From Blautia massiliensis (ex Durand et al. 2017) (GTDB lineage Bacteria; Bacillota; Clostridia; Lachnospirales; Lachnospiraceae), in the NCBI RefSeq assembly GCF_001487165.1, contig NZ_LN913006.1, forward strand, positions 3,276,045 to 3,340,044: a stretch of DNA of 64,000 nucleotides, in the 5' to 3' direction. The notes beneath the pieces are model-generated. The model did not search any database and had not been told where the DNA came from. It was given only the letters and a program-made list of their open reading frames with translations. The position numbers were made by a program, and so were the translations under genes. Shown here piece by piece: positions 54,656 to 63,692 of the stretch. The stretch's first letter is position 1; every line of letters begins with the position of its first letter.

Positions 54656-54691
54656 TCTTTTATAATATATTTAATAAAAGAGGGTAAGAAA

Positions 54692-55795
54692 ACGGAAAAT
54701 AAAGATAAAAAAAATATAACAAGAAAAAGAATAATTAATTATGTGCTGAACAATCATGTTACATCCAAGGCGGGAATCGCAAAAGATTTAAATTTGAGTA
54801 TGCCGACTGTGTTAGCAAATGTGAATGACTTGTTAGAAAAAATGGTGTTGGAAGAAACTGGGGAATATGCTTCGACCGGTGGAAGAAAGGCAAAAAGTAT
54901 AGGGATTAATAAGTCATACTGTCATGCAATGGGAATTTTGATTACAGCGAATCATATAGAAATGGTATTAGTAAATCTTGGAGATGAGATTATAAAAAAA
55001 GATCGCATCCGTTTAAAATTTACGGCAGAATTATCCTATTGTACAGAAGTGGCACAAAAGGTCAAAACTTTTCTTGAAGGCGAATTAGCGAAGGATACGC
55101 TACTTGGGATTGGAGTGGCGATTCCGGGAATTATTGATCAGAAAGAACGGATCGTTTTAAAATCCCATGCTTTAGGTATAGAGAATTATAGTCTGCGCTT
55201 TTTAGAGCAGGCTTTGGAAATTCCAGTATATTTTGAAAACGATGCTAATGCTGCAATGCTTGCAGAAAAAAAGCAAAAGTATCCAAATGCGATATATCTG
55301 TCTTTGAACCACACCTTAGGAGGCGCATTCTGCATAGATGGAAAGCTGTTTCGAGGGCAGAACCAGAAAGCAGGTGAGTTTGGTCACATGATACTCGTTC
55401 CCGGTGGAAGAAAGTGTTATTGTGGTAAAGCAGGATGTGCAGATGCATATTGTGCTGCAAGTGTACTGACACAAGATAACAGGCAGTCACTGGATGCATT
55501 TATGGAAAAAATTGAAAGTGGTGATGAAAAAATTTTGCAGACATGGAATGAGTATCTGGATCATCTTGCTGTTTTGATATCAAATCTGCGGATGGCATAT
55601 GATATGGATATCATACTAGGAGGTGATGTGGGAGGTGTATTGTCAGATTATATGATACCACTGGGAGAAAAAGTGATGGCATATAATGGCTTTGAGCATG
55701 ATGTTTCATACTTAAAAAATTGTTCGTATAAGAAAGAAGCGTCGGCTGTTGGAGCCGCGAAATACTTTTTTACAAAACATATGGCAGAATTGTAA
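54692..55795 (+). CDS. ROK-family transcriptional regulator, apparent ACG start
   Basis: N-terminal winged helix (ITRKRIINYVLNNHVTSKAG, LNLSMPTVLANVNDLLE) then a ROK sugar-kinase-like domain with GVAIPGII, ENDANAAM and the zinc motif CYCGKAGCADAYC. The DNA-binding helix needs translation from near 54692, yet no ATG, GTG or TTG is in place: AAGAGGG (54678-54684) is 7 bases before an in-frame ACG. The start codon has probably mutated or ACG is used inefficiently. The next in-frame start (GTG 54741) would cut the helix-turn-helix. Likely regulator of the sugar genes downstream. Confidence 0.8.
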   Translation, partial: TENKDKKNITRKRIINYVLNNHVTSKAGIAKDLNLSMPTVLANVNDLLEKMVLEETGEYASTGGRKAKSIGINKSYCHAMGILITANHIEMVLVNLGDEIIKKDRIRLKFTAELSYCTEVAQKVKTFLEGELAKDTLLGIGVAIPGIIDQKERIVLKSHALGIENYSLRFLEQALEIPVYFENDANAAMLAEKKQKYPNAIYLSLNHTLGGAFCIDGKLFRGQNQKAGEFGHMILVPGGRKCYCGKAGCADAYCAASVLTQDNRQSLDAFMEKIESGDEKILQTWNEYLDHLAVLISNLRMAYDMDIILGGDVGGVLSDYMIPLGEKVMAYNGFEHDVSYLKNCSYKKEASAVGAAKYFFTKHMAEL

Positions 55796-55983
55796 ATTTT
55801 TTGAACGCAGATAAGCAGTCCACCGCATCTGGTGCGCAGGGCATCAAGCGTTGGGTAAGGGGATGTTCACTCTGTTGGAGTTAAAAGCTCCCACTGACAG
55901 GTTGCAAAGTGAATGCAGATGTCCGCTTTATATGTGTGAAAAACGAGAAGTTGTGTAAAATTAGAAAAAGATATTATAGTAAA

Positions 55984-56027
55984 AAACGGAAAGAAAACAG
56001 TAACTATGGTTTTCTTTCCGTTTTTTT
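55984..56027 (+). terminator. Terminator after the ROK gene region
   Basis: AAACGGAAAGAAAAC (55984-55998) pairs perfectly with GTTTTCTTTCCGTTT (56009-56023), then T-run. Confidence 0.9.
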
Positions 56028-56101
56028 GCGTGTTAATTGTAAAAAATATACAAAAAATGTATTTTGAAATTATGAAATATATAAAAATATGAAAAAACAT
56101 A

Positions 56102-56130
56102 TTGACAAATTGTGTTTACAGGGCAATAAT
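56102..56130 (+). promoter_or_regulatory. Promoter of the dehydrogenase operon
   Basis: TTGACA (56102-56107), 17-base spacer, AATAAT (56125-56130). Confidence 0.65.
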
Positions 56131-56221
56131 GTAATTACTTTAATAAAATAATTTATAAAAGATAAAATAAAACAATATAAATAAGGAAGAAACAATTATG
56201 ATAAAAAAGGAGAAAACAGTT

Positions 56222-57250
56222 ATGTTACAGCAGGTAATGACAAATCCAGGAGAAATTATTTTCAGAGAGGTTCCGGTTCCGGAGGTAAAGGAAAATCAGG
56301 TGTTGGTAAAGATTATGAATATTGGTGTTTGTGGATCAGATATTCATGTTTATCATGGAAAACATCCGTTTACAAAATATCCGGTAACACAGGGACATGA
56401 GGTTTCTGGTGAGATTACAGAACTTGGAAAAAATGTCACAGAGTTTCATGTGGGACAGAAGGTGACGATAGAGCCTCAGGTATATTGTGGACATTGCTAT
56501 CCATGTCGTCATGGAAAGTATAATCTCTGTGAGGAATTAAAAGTAATGGGATTTCAGACGACAGGAACAGCATCTGAGTATTTTGCAGTGGATGCATCTA
56601 AAGTAACACCTATTCCAGAAGATATGTCCTATGAAGAAGGAGCTATGATCGAACCTCTTGCGGTGGCAGTTCATGGTGTAAAACAGATGGGCGATGTGGC
56701 TGGCATGAATATTGTAGTCCTTGGCGCAGGACCGATCGGAAATCTCGTGGCACAGGCAGCAAAAGGAATGGGGGCAGCGAAAGTGATGATCACAGATATC
56801 AGTGATCTTAGACTGGCAAAGGCAAAAGAATGTGGAATTGATGTGTGTGTGAATACCAAAAATAAAGACTTCGGTGAGGCAATGATCGAAGCATTTGGAC
56901 CGGATAAGGCGGATGTGATCTACGACTGTGCCGGAAACAATATTACAATGGGACAGGCAATTAAATATGCAAGAAAAGGAAGCACGATCGTACTGGTGGC
57001 TGTTTTTGCAGGAATGGCAGAAGTAGATCTTGCAGTGGCAAATGACCACGAACTTGACATTAAGAGCACGATGATGTACCGCCATGATGATTACATAGAT
57101 GGAATCAGACTGGTAAATGAGGGCAAAGTTCATTTGAAACCGCTCATCTCAAAGACATTTGCTTTTAAAGATTATCTGAAGGCGTACCAGTATATTGATG
57201 ATAACCGCGAGACAACGATGAAAGTAATTATCAACGTCAGTGAAAAGTAA
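56222..57250 (+). CDS. Zinc-dependent polyol/alcohol dehydrogenase (sorbitol dehydrogenase-like)
   Basis: 342 residues, medium-chain dehydrogenase. Catalytic zinc ligands in GVCGSDIHVYHG and GHEVSG, structural zinc cysteines in CGHCYPCRHGKYNLC, and the NAD-binding VLGAGPIGNL. Substrate is likely a polyol or sugar acid given the neighbours; exact identity cannot be read. ATG 56222 has AAAGGAG 9 bases before it and matches the family N-terminus; ATG 56198 is an alternative. First gene of an operon with VOC protein, symporter and sugar kinase. Confidence 0.9.
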   Translation: MLQQVMTNPGEIIFREVPVPEVKENQVLVKIMNIGVCGSDIHVYHGKHPFTKYPVTQGHEVSGEITELGKNVTEFHVGQKVTIEPQVYCGHCYPCRHGKYNLCEELKVMGFQTTGTASEYFAVDASKVTPIPEDMSYEEGAMIEPLAVAVHGVKQMGDVAGMNIVVLGAGPIGNLVAQAAKGMGAAKVMITDISDLRLAKAKECGIDVCVNTKNKDFGEAMIEAFGPDKADVIYDCAGNNITMGQAIKYARKGSTIVLVAVFAGMAEVDLAVANDHELDIKSTMMYRHDDYIDGIRLVNEGKVHLKPLISKTFAFKDYLKAYQYIDDNRETTMKVIINVSEK

Positions 57251-57259
57251 GGAGTTCGT

Positions 57260-57652
57260 ATGGAAAATAAATATGGAATTGTCGGAGTTGCTCATATCGG
57301 GCTTCCGACAAACGATTTGCAGAAAACAGTTGAGTTTTATAAGAGTCTTGGATTTGAAGTAATTATGCAGTCTTATAATGAAAAAGCAGGGGAAAAAGTG
57401 GCATTTTTACAGATAAAAAATTACTGTATAGAGACTTTTGAAAATGGGCAGGCGGCAATGTCAGACGGTGCATACCAACATGTTGCACTTGATGTGGAAG
57501 ACATTGAAAGTATGTATCAGAAAATCTGCAATGAAAAATACACAATTATTACAGACGGAATCGAAGAACTGCCATTTTGGGAAAATGGTGTGAAGTTTTT
57601 TATGATCAAGGGACCAAATGAGGAAAGAATAGAGTTCTGTCAGAAACTCTGA
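57260..57652 (+). CDS. VOC family (glyoxalase-like) protein
   Basis: 130-residue protein with a vicinal-oxygen-chelate fold: VAHIGLPTNDLQKTVEFYKSLGFEV start and QHVALDVEDIE middle, ending FFMIKGPNEERIEFCQKL, with His and Glu in usual metal positions. Enzyme class is unknown; might be an isomerase or epimerase of the sugar pathway. AAGGAG precedes the ATG 9 bases after the dehydrogenase stop. Confidence 0.88.
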   Translation: MENKYGIVGVAHIGLPTNDLQKTVEFYKSLGFEVIMQSYNEKAGEKVAFLQIKNYCIETFENGQAAMSDGAYQHVALDVEDIESMYQKICNEKYTIITDGIEELPFWENGVKFFMIKGPNEERIEFCQKL

Positions 57653-57670
57653 TAAAAATAGGAGGGACAT

Positions 57671-59035
57671 ATGGGAAGCGAAAACAAAAATGGAAAAGTA
57701 CCGCTGATCAGTAAGATTGCATATGGGTTTGGTGATGTCGGATGTAATTTTAGCTGGATGTTCGTCAGTAATTTTCTGATGATATTTTATACAGACGTGT
57801 TCGGAATCAGTATGGCGGCTGTGTCAGCACTTATGCTTTTTTCAAGATTTTGGGATGCGATCAATGATCCAATCGTCGGGGGACTTACGGATAAAACAAA
57901 ATCGAGATGGGGACGGTACCGTCCATGGCTGTTAGTAGCGGCACCAATTACAGCGATTCTTCTTGTTATGACATTCTGGGCAAGACCCGACTGGCCGCAG
58001 AATGGAAAGATCATTTATATGGTAATTACATATTGTCTGCTGGTTTTGGGGTATACCTGTGTGAATATTCCATATGGAACCTTGTGTGGTGCTATGACAC
58101 AGGATATTGATGAACGTGCAAAAATAAATACATCCCGTTCGGTTGCAGCGATGATTGCAATTGGTGTGTTAAATATTATCACAGTTCCACTGCTCAGCAA
58201 ATTCGGCAGTCACAGTGCAAAGACAGGATATCTGACGGTGGCGGTCATATATGGATGTATTTTTACAGCCTGTCATTTCTTCTGCTTTGCGAAGACGAAA
58301 GAGGCAGTGATTACTCCGGAAAAAGAAAAAATTTCTGTAAAGATACAGTTGAAAGCAGTTATGCAGAACAGACCATATCTTCTTGCATTGGCAGGACAGA
58401 TATTATTTGGATTTACATTGTATGGTAGAAACGCAGATATTCTGTATTATTTTACATATGTGGAAGGGAATGCCTCCTACTACACAACTTATTCGATGTG
58501 CATTATTATTCCTTCTATCATCGGGGCAGCCTGTTTTCAACCATTATTCCGCAAGTTGAATAACAAAGGAAGAACAGCATCTCTCTTTGCTTTATTTACA
58601 GGAATTTCCATGTTGTCTATGTTTTTCTTCAATGCCAAAGAATCACCAGCTATTTTTTATGCATTATCTGGTCTCACACAGTTTTTCTTCTCTGGATTTA
58701 ATACCGCAATCTATGCAATTATTCCAGACTGTGTGGAATATGGGGAGTGGAAAACCGGACTTAGAAATGACGGTTTTCAGTATGCATTTATTTCACTTGG
58801 AAATAAAATCGGAATGGCAGTTGGAACAGCACTTTTAGCAGGATTACTTGGAAAATATGGTTATATTGCAAATCAGACACAAAATGCAATTGTACTTTCA
58901 ATTATGAAACATGCATTTACGACGATTCCGGGTGTACTGTGGATTGTGACTGCGGTTGTATTATTTTTCTACCGGTTAAATAAAAAACGTTATAACGAGA
59001 TTGTAGAGGAACTAAAAAATGGAAGAAAAAGTTGA
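57671..59035 (+). CDS. GPH-family sugar:cation symporter (MFS)
   Basis: 454 residues with twelve membrane helices. The family motif NDPIVGGLTDKTKSRWGRYRPWLL marks the glycoside-pentoside-hexuronide (MelB-type) family. Likely importer of the sugar or polyol handled by the neighbours. GGAGG precedes the ATG. Its last codons overlap the start of the broken sugar kinase. Confidence 0.93.
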   Translation: MGSENKNGKVPLISKIAYGFGDVGCNFSWMFVSNFLMIFYTDVFGISMAAVSALMLFSRFWDAINDPIVGGLTDKTKSRWGRYRPWLLVAAPITAILLVMTFWARPDWPQNGKIIYMVITYCLLVLGYTCVNIPYGTLCGAMTQDIDERAKINTSRSVAAMIAIGVLNIITVPLLSKFGSHSAKTGYLTVAVIYGCIFTACHFFCFAKTKEAVITPEKEKISVKIQLKAVMQNRPYLLALAGQILFGFTLYGRNADILYYFTYVEGNASYYTTYSMCIIIPSIIGAACFQPLFRKLNNKGRTASLFALFTGISMLSMFFFNAKESPAIFYALSGLTQFFFSGFNTAIYAIIPDCVEYGEWKTGLRNDGFQYAFISLGNKIGMAVGTALLAGLLGKYGYIANQTQNAIVLSIMKHAFTTIPGVLWIVTAVVLFFYRLNKKRYNEIVEELKNGRKS

Positions 59036-59536
59036 TATCGTGGCATTGGGAGAGTTGCTTCCTATGATCCAAATTATCGCTCATCTCTTTGGAAGAGCAA
59101 AGAGTATGCAGTGAAAAAAATGAGATCTGTCATAGAATTGGTAGATGTCATAAAGGTATCAGATGAAGAGAGTACTCTGTTGACAGAGGCGAAAAGTTAT
59201 GAGCAGGCTGCAGATCAACTCCTTGCCATGGGACCAAAGCTGGTTGCTATTACATTGGGAGAACAGAGCGTTCTTATGGCAACAAAAAGCAGAAAAGAAA
59301 TCATCAAAGCATTTCAGACACATGCGGTCGACACGACTGGGGCAGGTGATTCATTCTGGGGAGGCGTATTATGCAGTATCCTTTCTATGAATAAGAATGT
59401 TGAAAAAATGGAATGGGAAGAAATCAAAAAGTGTGCTGTTTTGGGAAATGCAGTTGCTGGATTGTGTGTGCAAAAGAGAGGCGGAATCCCTGCGATTCCG
59501 ACGAAAGAGGCAGTGATTGAATTTATGCAGAAATAA
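59019..59536 (+). pseudogene. PfkB-family sugar kinase with internal out-of-frame deletion
   Basis: A kinase N-terminus opens at ATG 59019 (EEKVDIVALGELL) and after codon 14 jumps, around 59058-59062, into a different frame at the PfkB YDPNYRSSLW segment, which then continues to a normal end with VDTTGAGDSFWGG (the catalytic Asp loop). The first frame stops at 59114. About 130 residues of the middle are gone, including the sugar-binding part. Only the C-terminal half remains open from 59111. The pathway therefore lacks its local kinase. Confidence 0.85.
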
Positions 59537-59556
59537 TGAATGTATATGAACAAACT

Positions 59557-59611
59557 CGGGGCTGTAAAAATCACGATTTATTAATCGTTAAAGCATCAGC
59601 CCCGTGTTTTT
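59557..59611. terminator. Bidirectional terminator between sugar locus and ilvN
   Basis: CGGGGCTG (59557-59564) pairs with CAGCCCCG (59597-59604), with an inner ACGATT/AATCGT stem. T-rich on the plus strand (TGTTTTT); it lies between converging transcripts. Confidence 0.85.
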
Positions 59612-59633
59612 CTGTCGGAGTATTATTCCGCTT

Positions 59634-60146
59634 TTATCTCTCCATCATGCTGATAGACTCAATTCCGACACTTCCGCCGCGGACAACTTCGATATGTTTG
59701 AACTCTTCTTTGATAAGCTTGATGACCGCGTCATTTTTGGTTGCGGTCTGGACGAATTCCAGAAGGAGGCTGTCTTTTCCATAGTCGATGACACGTGCCT
59801 TGAAAGTCTCAGCAATCTGGAAAAGTTCTACTTTATCTTCCGGGGAGCAGCCCTTTACCTTGATGTAAAGGATCTCCTTCATTCGAACGAACACGTCTGT
59901 AAAATCAATAACCTTGATCACCTCGATCATACGGTTCAGCTGTTTTTTGATCTGCTCAAAGGTTTCATCATCGCTGACTGTGGCGATGGTCATTCTGGAA
60001 ACTGTTGGGTCTTCCGTGGTTCCAACTGTAAGACTGTCCAGGTTATAGGACTTTCCGGAGAAAAGACCGGAAATCTTGGAAAGAACACCGACCTGGTTTT
60101 CAACGTAGAGAGAGATCCATCTTTTTTTCATTCCTTTATCCATCAT
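59634..60146 (-). CDS. ilvN: Acetolactate synthase small (regulatory) subunit
   Basis: 170 residues: N-terminal ACT domain (RWISLYVENQVGVLSKISGLFSG) binding valine for feedback, then the usual C-terminal domain (ARVIDYGKDSLLLEFVQT). Long form normally found in bacteria. AGGAGG lies upstream and the start is at one of two adjacent ATG codons. It follows ilvB by 9 bases. Confidence 0.95.
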   Translation of the reverse strand: MMDKGMKKRWISLYVENQVGVLSKISGLFSGKSYNLDSLTVGTTEDPTVSRMTIATVSDDETFEQIKKQLNRMIEVIKVIDFTDVFVRMKEILYIKVKGCSPEDKVELFQIAETFKARVIDYGKDSLLLEFVQTATKNDAVIKLIKEEFKHIEVVRGGSVGIESISMMER

Positions 60147-60155
60147 TCATTCCTC

Positions 60156-61874
60156 CTAACAATCCATGATCAGATCAGCCAGGGTGCCGCCCGGCTTGAC
60201 CATCGGGTAAACCATTTCCTCCGGATCAATGATAAATTCGATGATCGTAGGAGTTTTTGTATTCTTTTTAGCCTCTTCGAAAGCAGCCGCAATCTGATCC
60301 TTCTCAGTTACGCGGATACCCTTTGCCCCATAGCTCTCTGCGAGACGGATGAAATCCGGTGTGTATTCCGGATATTCCTGACCGTCTGTGCGGCGGGAGA
60401 GTGCACCGGCCTTCAGATTTGTCATGGCGTAACGTTTTCCGTAGAAAAGCTTCTGCCACTGGCGGACCATTCCGAGATATTCATTATTAAAGATACAGCA
60501 GATGATCGGAAGCTCCTCCAGAACTGCGGTAGCCAGCTCCTGAATGTTCATCTGCATGCCGCCGTCACCGGAAACGGAGATGACCGGTGTGTCTGGATTA
60601 CCGATCTTGGCACCGATAGCACCTGGAAGGCCGTAACCCATGGTTCCAAGTCCGCCGGACATGATCAGCTGACGGTTCTCGGTGATGTCTGCATACTGGC
60701 TCACCAGCATCTGATGCTGACCTACATCGGTAACAAGAATGGCCTTGTCAAACTGGCGGTTGATCTCGCCGATGATATCCAGCGGTCCCATAATACCACG
60801 GTCTTTCATGGTAAGAGGATGCTCTTCCTTCCATTCCTGGATCTGCTTCAGCCATTTGCCGGTATTACAGTCCTGTACATATTCATTCATTTTTGTTATT
60901 GCCTCTTTTGCATCGGCAACGATGGGGATGTCTACATGGATATTTCTGGAAATGGAAGCGGTGTCAATATCGATGTGGACGATCTGTGCATGTGGGGCAA
61001 ATTCATGGAGCTTGCCTGTGATACGGTCGTTAAAACGGGTTCCAATGGAAAACAGAAGATCGCATTCATTCACTGCCATATTTGCGGCATAAGCGCCGTG
61101 CATACCGAGATTTCCGATAAACAGAGGGTTCTTTGTGGAAATGGCGCCACGTCCCATGACGGTTGTGACAACCGGGATCTGAGTTTTCTCAACAACCTGG
61201 GTAAAAATCTCCTGCGCGCGGGAAATGATCACACCGCCGCCAGCAAGAAACAGAGGTTTTTTGGCCTTCTGCAGCATTTTGAGGGCACGCTTTAGCTGTC
61301 CGATATGCACGCTGGTGTTAGGCTTGTAGCCACGGATATTGACGGTCTTCGGATACTCAGCACTTCCCAGCTCGGCCATTACATCCTTTGGAAGGTCGAT
61401 GAGAACCGGGCCTGGGCGTCCGGTGCGTGCGATATAGAAGGCTTCCTTGATGATACGTCCAAGATCCTCACGGTTGCGGACGGTAACACCGTATTTTGTG
61501 ATGCTTCTGGTGATCCCGACAATATCAACCTCCTGGAACGCATCGTTTCCGATGAGGTGACGGGCAACCTGTCCGGTAAAGCATACAAGCGGAACGCTGT
61601 CATAGTTGGCAGTTGCAAGACCTGTAACAAGGTTGGTAGCTCCGGGACCGCTGGTAACGAGACATACGCCAACCTTTCCGGTAGTTCTGGCATAGGCATC
61701 TGCTTCGTGTACAAGGGCCTGCTCGTGACGTGGCAGGATGATGTCAATGCCGCTCTGTTTATATAATTCATCGCTGATATCGATGGTGCAGGCACCAGGA
61801 TAGCCGAACAGAACATCAACGCCTTCTTCTTTTAAGGCTTTTACAAGCAATTTGTTTCCGGAAATCTGTTTCAT
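60156..61874 (-). CDS. ilvB: Acetolactate synthase large (catalytic) subunit
   Basis: 572 residues, ThDP-dependent enzyme making 2-acetolactate or acetohydroxybutyrate for Val, Leu and Ile. Motifs: YPGACTIDI, HEQALVHEADAYAR with the catalytic Glu, TSGPGATNLVTG, SGGLGTMGYGLPGAIGAK, and the ThDP motif SGDGGMQMNIQELATA...NNEYLGMV. Start at 61874 follows AAAGGAGGG; an open frame runs further into the T-box leader. Controlled by the T-box element upstream. Confidence 0.97.
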   Translation of the reverse strand: MKQISGNKLLVKALKEEGVDVLFGYPGACTIDISDELYKQSGIDIILPRHEQALVHEADAYARTTGKVGVCLVTSGPGATNLVTGLATANYDSVPLVCFTGQVARHLIGNDAFQEVDIVGITRSITKYGVTVRNREDLGRIIKEAFYIARTGRPGPVLIDLPKDVMAELGSAEYPKTVNIRGYKPNTSVHIGQLKRALKMLQKAKKPLFLAGGGVIISRAQEIFTQVVEKTQIPVVTTVMGRGAISTKNPLFIGNLGMHGAYAANMAVNECDLLFSIGTRFNDRITGKLHEFAPHAQIVHIDIDTASISRNIHVDIPIVADAKEAITKMNEYVQDCNTGKWLKQIQEWKEEHPLTMKDRGIMGPLDIIGEINRQFDKAILVTDVGQHQMLVSQYADITENRQLIMSGGLGTMGYGLPGAIGAKIGNPDTPVISVSGDGGMQMNIQELATAVLEELPIICCIFNNEYLGMVRQWQKLFYGKRYAMTNLKAGALSRRTDGQEYPEYTPDFIRLAESYGAKGIRVTEKDQIAAAFEEAKKNTKTPTIIEFIIDPEEMVYPMVKPGGTLADLIMDC

Positions 61875-61944
61875 GAATTGGTTCCCTCCTTTGATGATGT
61901 GAAAAGTTAAGCAGATAAGGGCTGCCGCGAGAAATTTTTCCAAT

Positions 61945-62236
61945 AAAAAAGTCCCGGCATATCGGATAAAATATGCTCAGGACGGATGATTCCGCGGTAC
62001 CACCTGTTTTCAGAGGTAAAACTCTGCTCTCTGCCAGTACAAAATTATACTGCCTCCCTGTAACGTGGGAATGACGATGAAGCCTACTGCATGAAGATCC
62101 ATGGTTCAGTCCACTGCTCGAGGGCTACTTCCACAGTTCAGTCACGAAGATTCTCACCGGCCATCTTCTCTCTGTGCATCCGGAGACTGTGTACTACTCC
62201 CTGTCATTGCATTTAGTAAATATGGATAAAAATTTT
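61945..62236 (-). promoter_or_regulatory. T-box riboswitch leader of ilvBN
   Basis: On the minus strand the leader has the conserved T-box core GGTGGTACCGCGG (complement of 61992-62004) which pairs with the uncharged tRNA acceptor end, a stem I region with AGAGAG and GGTGAGAA features, and a terminator (arms 61951-61962 and 61971-61983) with a T-run at 61945-61950. By target gene a branched-chain tRNA is expected; I see a GTA after GAA (complement of 62126-62128) as one specifier candidate, but the assignment is not secure. Confidence 0.88.
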
Positions 62237-62241
62237 CTATC

Positions 62242-62270
62242 ATTATAATATAAAATATCGGAACTGTCAA
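62242..62270 (-). promoter_or_regulatory. Promoter of the ilvBN T-box transcript
   Basis: Minus strand: consensus TTGACA (complement of 62265-62270), 17-base spacer, consensus TATAAT (complement of 62242-62247). Confidence 0.85.
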
Positions 62271-62327
62271 TCAAAAATCCTGATAGCTCAACGGGTGAGC
62301 CGGGGATTACGATAACAGTTCCGATAT
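62255..62327 (-). terminator. Large hairpin after the CNNM gene, overlapping the ilv promoter
   Basis: ATATCGGAACTGT (62255-62267) and ACAGTTCCGATAT (62315-62327) form a perfect 13-base inverted repeat; the 47-base interior has a GCTCA/TGAGC sub-hairpin (about 62286-62300). On the minus strand it is followed by TTTATATT, fitting a terminator for the CNNM/CorC transcript. One arm covers part of the ilv -35 box. Confidence 0.6.
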
Positions 62328-62399
62328 GGATGATATTACGTATTAAATATTTTTTCGGTACATCAGCTGTTTCTTGTTACGGAGCTGGAGTATGCTTAC

Positions 62400-63692
62400 T
62401 CAGGATTCGGTATTATCCAGTGTTTCAGGATCTTTTTCCGGAAGGTAGACATGCACTTTCTCGATACGGTTTTTATCCAGCTTTTCTACGATCAGACGGA
62501 TTCCGTCCTCTGTGATCACTTCGTCACCGGCAACAGGCAGACGATCCAGATGTTCGATGATAAATCCACCCAGGGAATCATAATCCTCGGAATCCAGTTC
62601 CGTATCCAGATGATCATTTACGTCATCCAGATGCATGGAACCTTCGATGATATATTCCCGGTCGGAAATCTTCTGGACAAGCTCGTCCTCCTTCTCATCG
62701 TATTCGTCATGAATCTCACCCACGATCTCCTCCAGGATATCCTCCAGTGTAATCAGTCCGGCCATATCACCGTATTCATCCAGTACAATGGCAATGTTGA
62801 AGGTGGAGTCCTTCATTTCCACAAGAAGATCGGAAATGCTTTTTGTTTCGTAAGTGAAATGCGGCTTTCGGAGGAAATGATCGATAACAAATTCCTCATT
62901 TTTGTCGTAAAGAAGAAGATCCTTCATGTTGATGATTCCTACAATGTTGTTCTGGCTGTCCTTATAAACCGGCAGACGTGTGAACTTATCCTCGCGGAAA
63001 ATATCGATCAGCTCATCATAGGTGGATTCCACATCCGCAAAGGTAACATGTACTCTTGGAACCATGATATCCTTGGCTGTGGCATCTCCAAGATCAAACA
63101 CATTGTAGATCATTTCTTTTTCGTCGGATTCAATGACACCGTCCTCATGGCTGACGTCCACGATAGTACGAAGCTCCTCCTCGGTCATGGCCTTGCTGGC
63201 TGCATCCGGATCCACACGCATCAGGCGCATCACACCTCTTGAAAAGAGATTGATGATAAAGATCACCGGTGTCATGATAGTCATAAGAAATTTAAAGACC
63301 GGTATATAGCGGAGGGTGATCTTTTCAGAGTTAATGGTTGCGTAGTTCTTGGGGGTGATCTCACCGAAGATCAGGATCAGAACCGTCAGGATCACCGTCA
63401 CGATGCTGACCATATAGCCGCCAAAGCTGTATGCAAGTGTGGTTGCAAGGGAAGAAGCCGAAATGTTCACAATGTTGTTTCCGATGAGAATCGCACTGAG
63501 AAGCTTGGGCGTCTGGTTCTCCAGGATATCGAGAGCCATGGCTGCACGCTTGTTTCCCTCGTCTGCAAGAGAGCGGAGACGGATCTTGTTTACCGACATC
63601 AGCGCGGTTTCGTTAGATGAGAAAAAGGCTGACAATGCCAGCAGAATAAGTAATATGATTATCTGGTAAGTGTCGCTAGGGTCCACTTTCAA
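62400..63692 (-). CDS. CNNM/CorC (HlyC-type) transporter with CBS domains
   Basis: 430 residues. DUF21/CNNM membrane domain (about 1-180; ALSAFFSSNETALMSVNKIRL start), two CBS domains in the middle (about 200-325; KDIMVPRVHV, FTRLPVYKDSQNNIVGIINM), and a CorC_HlyC C-terminal domain (YIIEGSMHLDDVNDHL). Likely in magnesium or other divalent cation efflux. The start is TTG at 63692 behind AAAGGAG. Stands alone and ends before a large hairpin. Confidence 0.92.
   Translation of the reverse strand: MKVDPSDTYQIIILLILLALSAFFSSNETALMSVNKIRLRSLADEGNKRAAMALDILENQTPKLLSAILIGNNIVNISASSLATTLAYSFGGYMVSIVTVILTVLILIFGEITPKNYATINSEKITLRYIPVFKFLMTIMTPVIFIINLFSRGVMRLMRVDPDAASKAMTEEELRTIVDVSHEDGVIESDEKEMIYNVFDLGDATAKDIMVPRVHVTFADVESTYDELIDIFREDKFTRLPVYKDSQNNIVGIINMKDLLLYDKNEEFVIDHFLRKPHFTYETKSISDLLVEMKDSTFNIAIVLDEYGDMAGLITLEDILEEIVGEIHDEYDEKEDELVQKISDREYIIEGSMHLDDVNDHLDTELDSEDYDSLGGFIIEHLDRLPVAGDEVITEDGIRLIVEKLDKNRIEKVHVYLPEKDPETLDNTES

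Larger units (their letters stand above)
55796..56221. other. Gap between ROK regulator and dehydrogenase genes
   Basis: About 180 bases of unrecognised sequence follow the ROK gene, then a terminator (55984-56027) and an AT-rich promoter region (TTGACA at 56102). No gene is evident on either strand. Confidence 0.5.

Noticed and set aside
52300-59536. Sugar locus as part of the same integrative element
   Set aside because: It lies beyond the recombinase and a broken IS flank, and ordinary chromosomal genes follow. Without a right attachment site its membership cannot be supported.
59604-61295. 563-codon plus-strand frame across ilvN and ilvB
   Set aside because: Antisense to two well-identified genes; composition follows the opposite strand and no start site is present.
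62283-62330. tRNA-like stretch (AGCTCAACGGGTGAGC)
   Set aside because: It has no acceptor stem, anticodon arm or T-loop; the sequence is the interior of the CNNM terminator hairpin.
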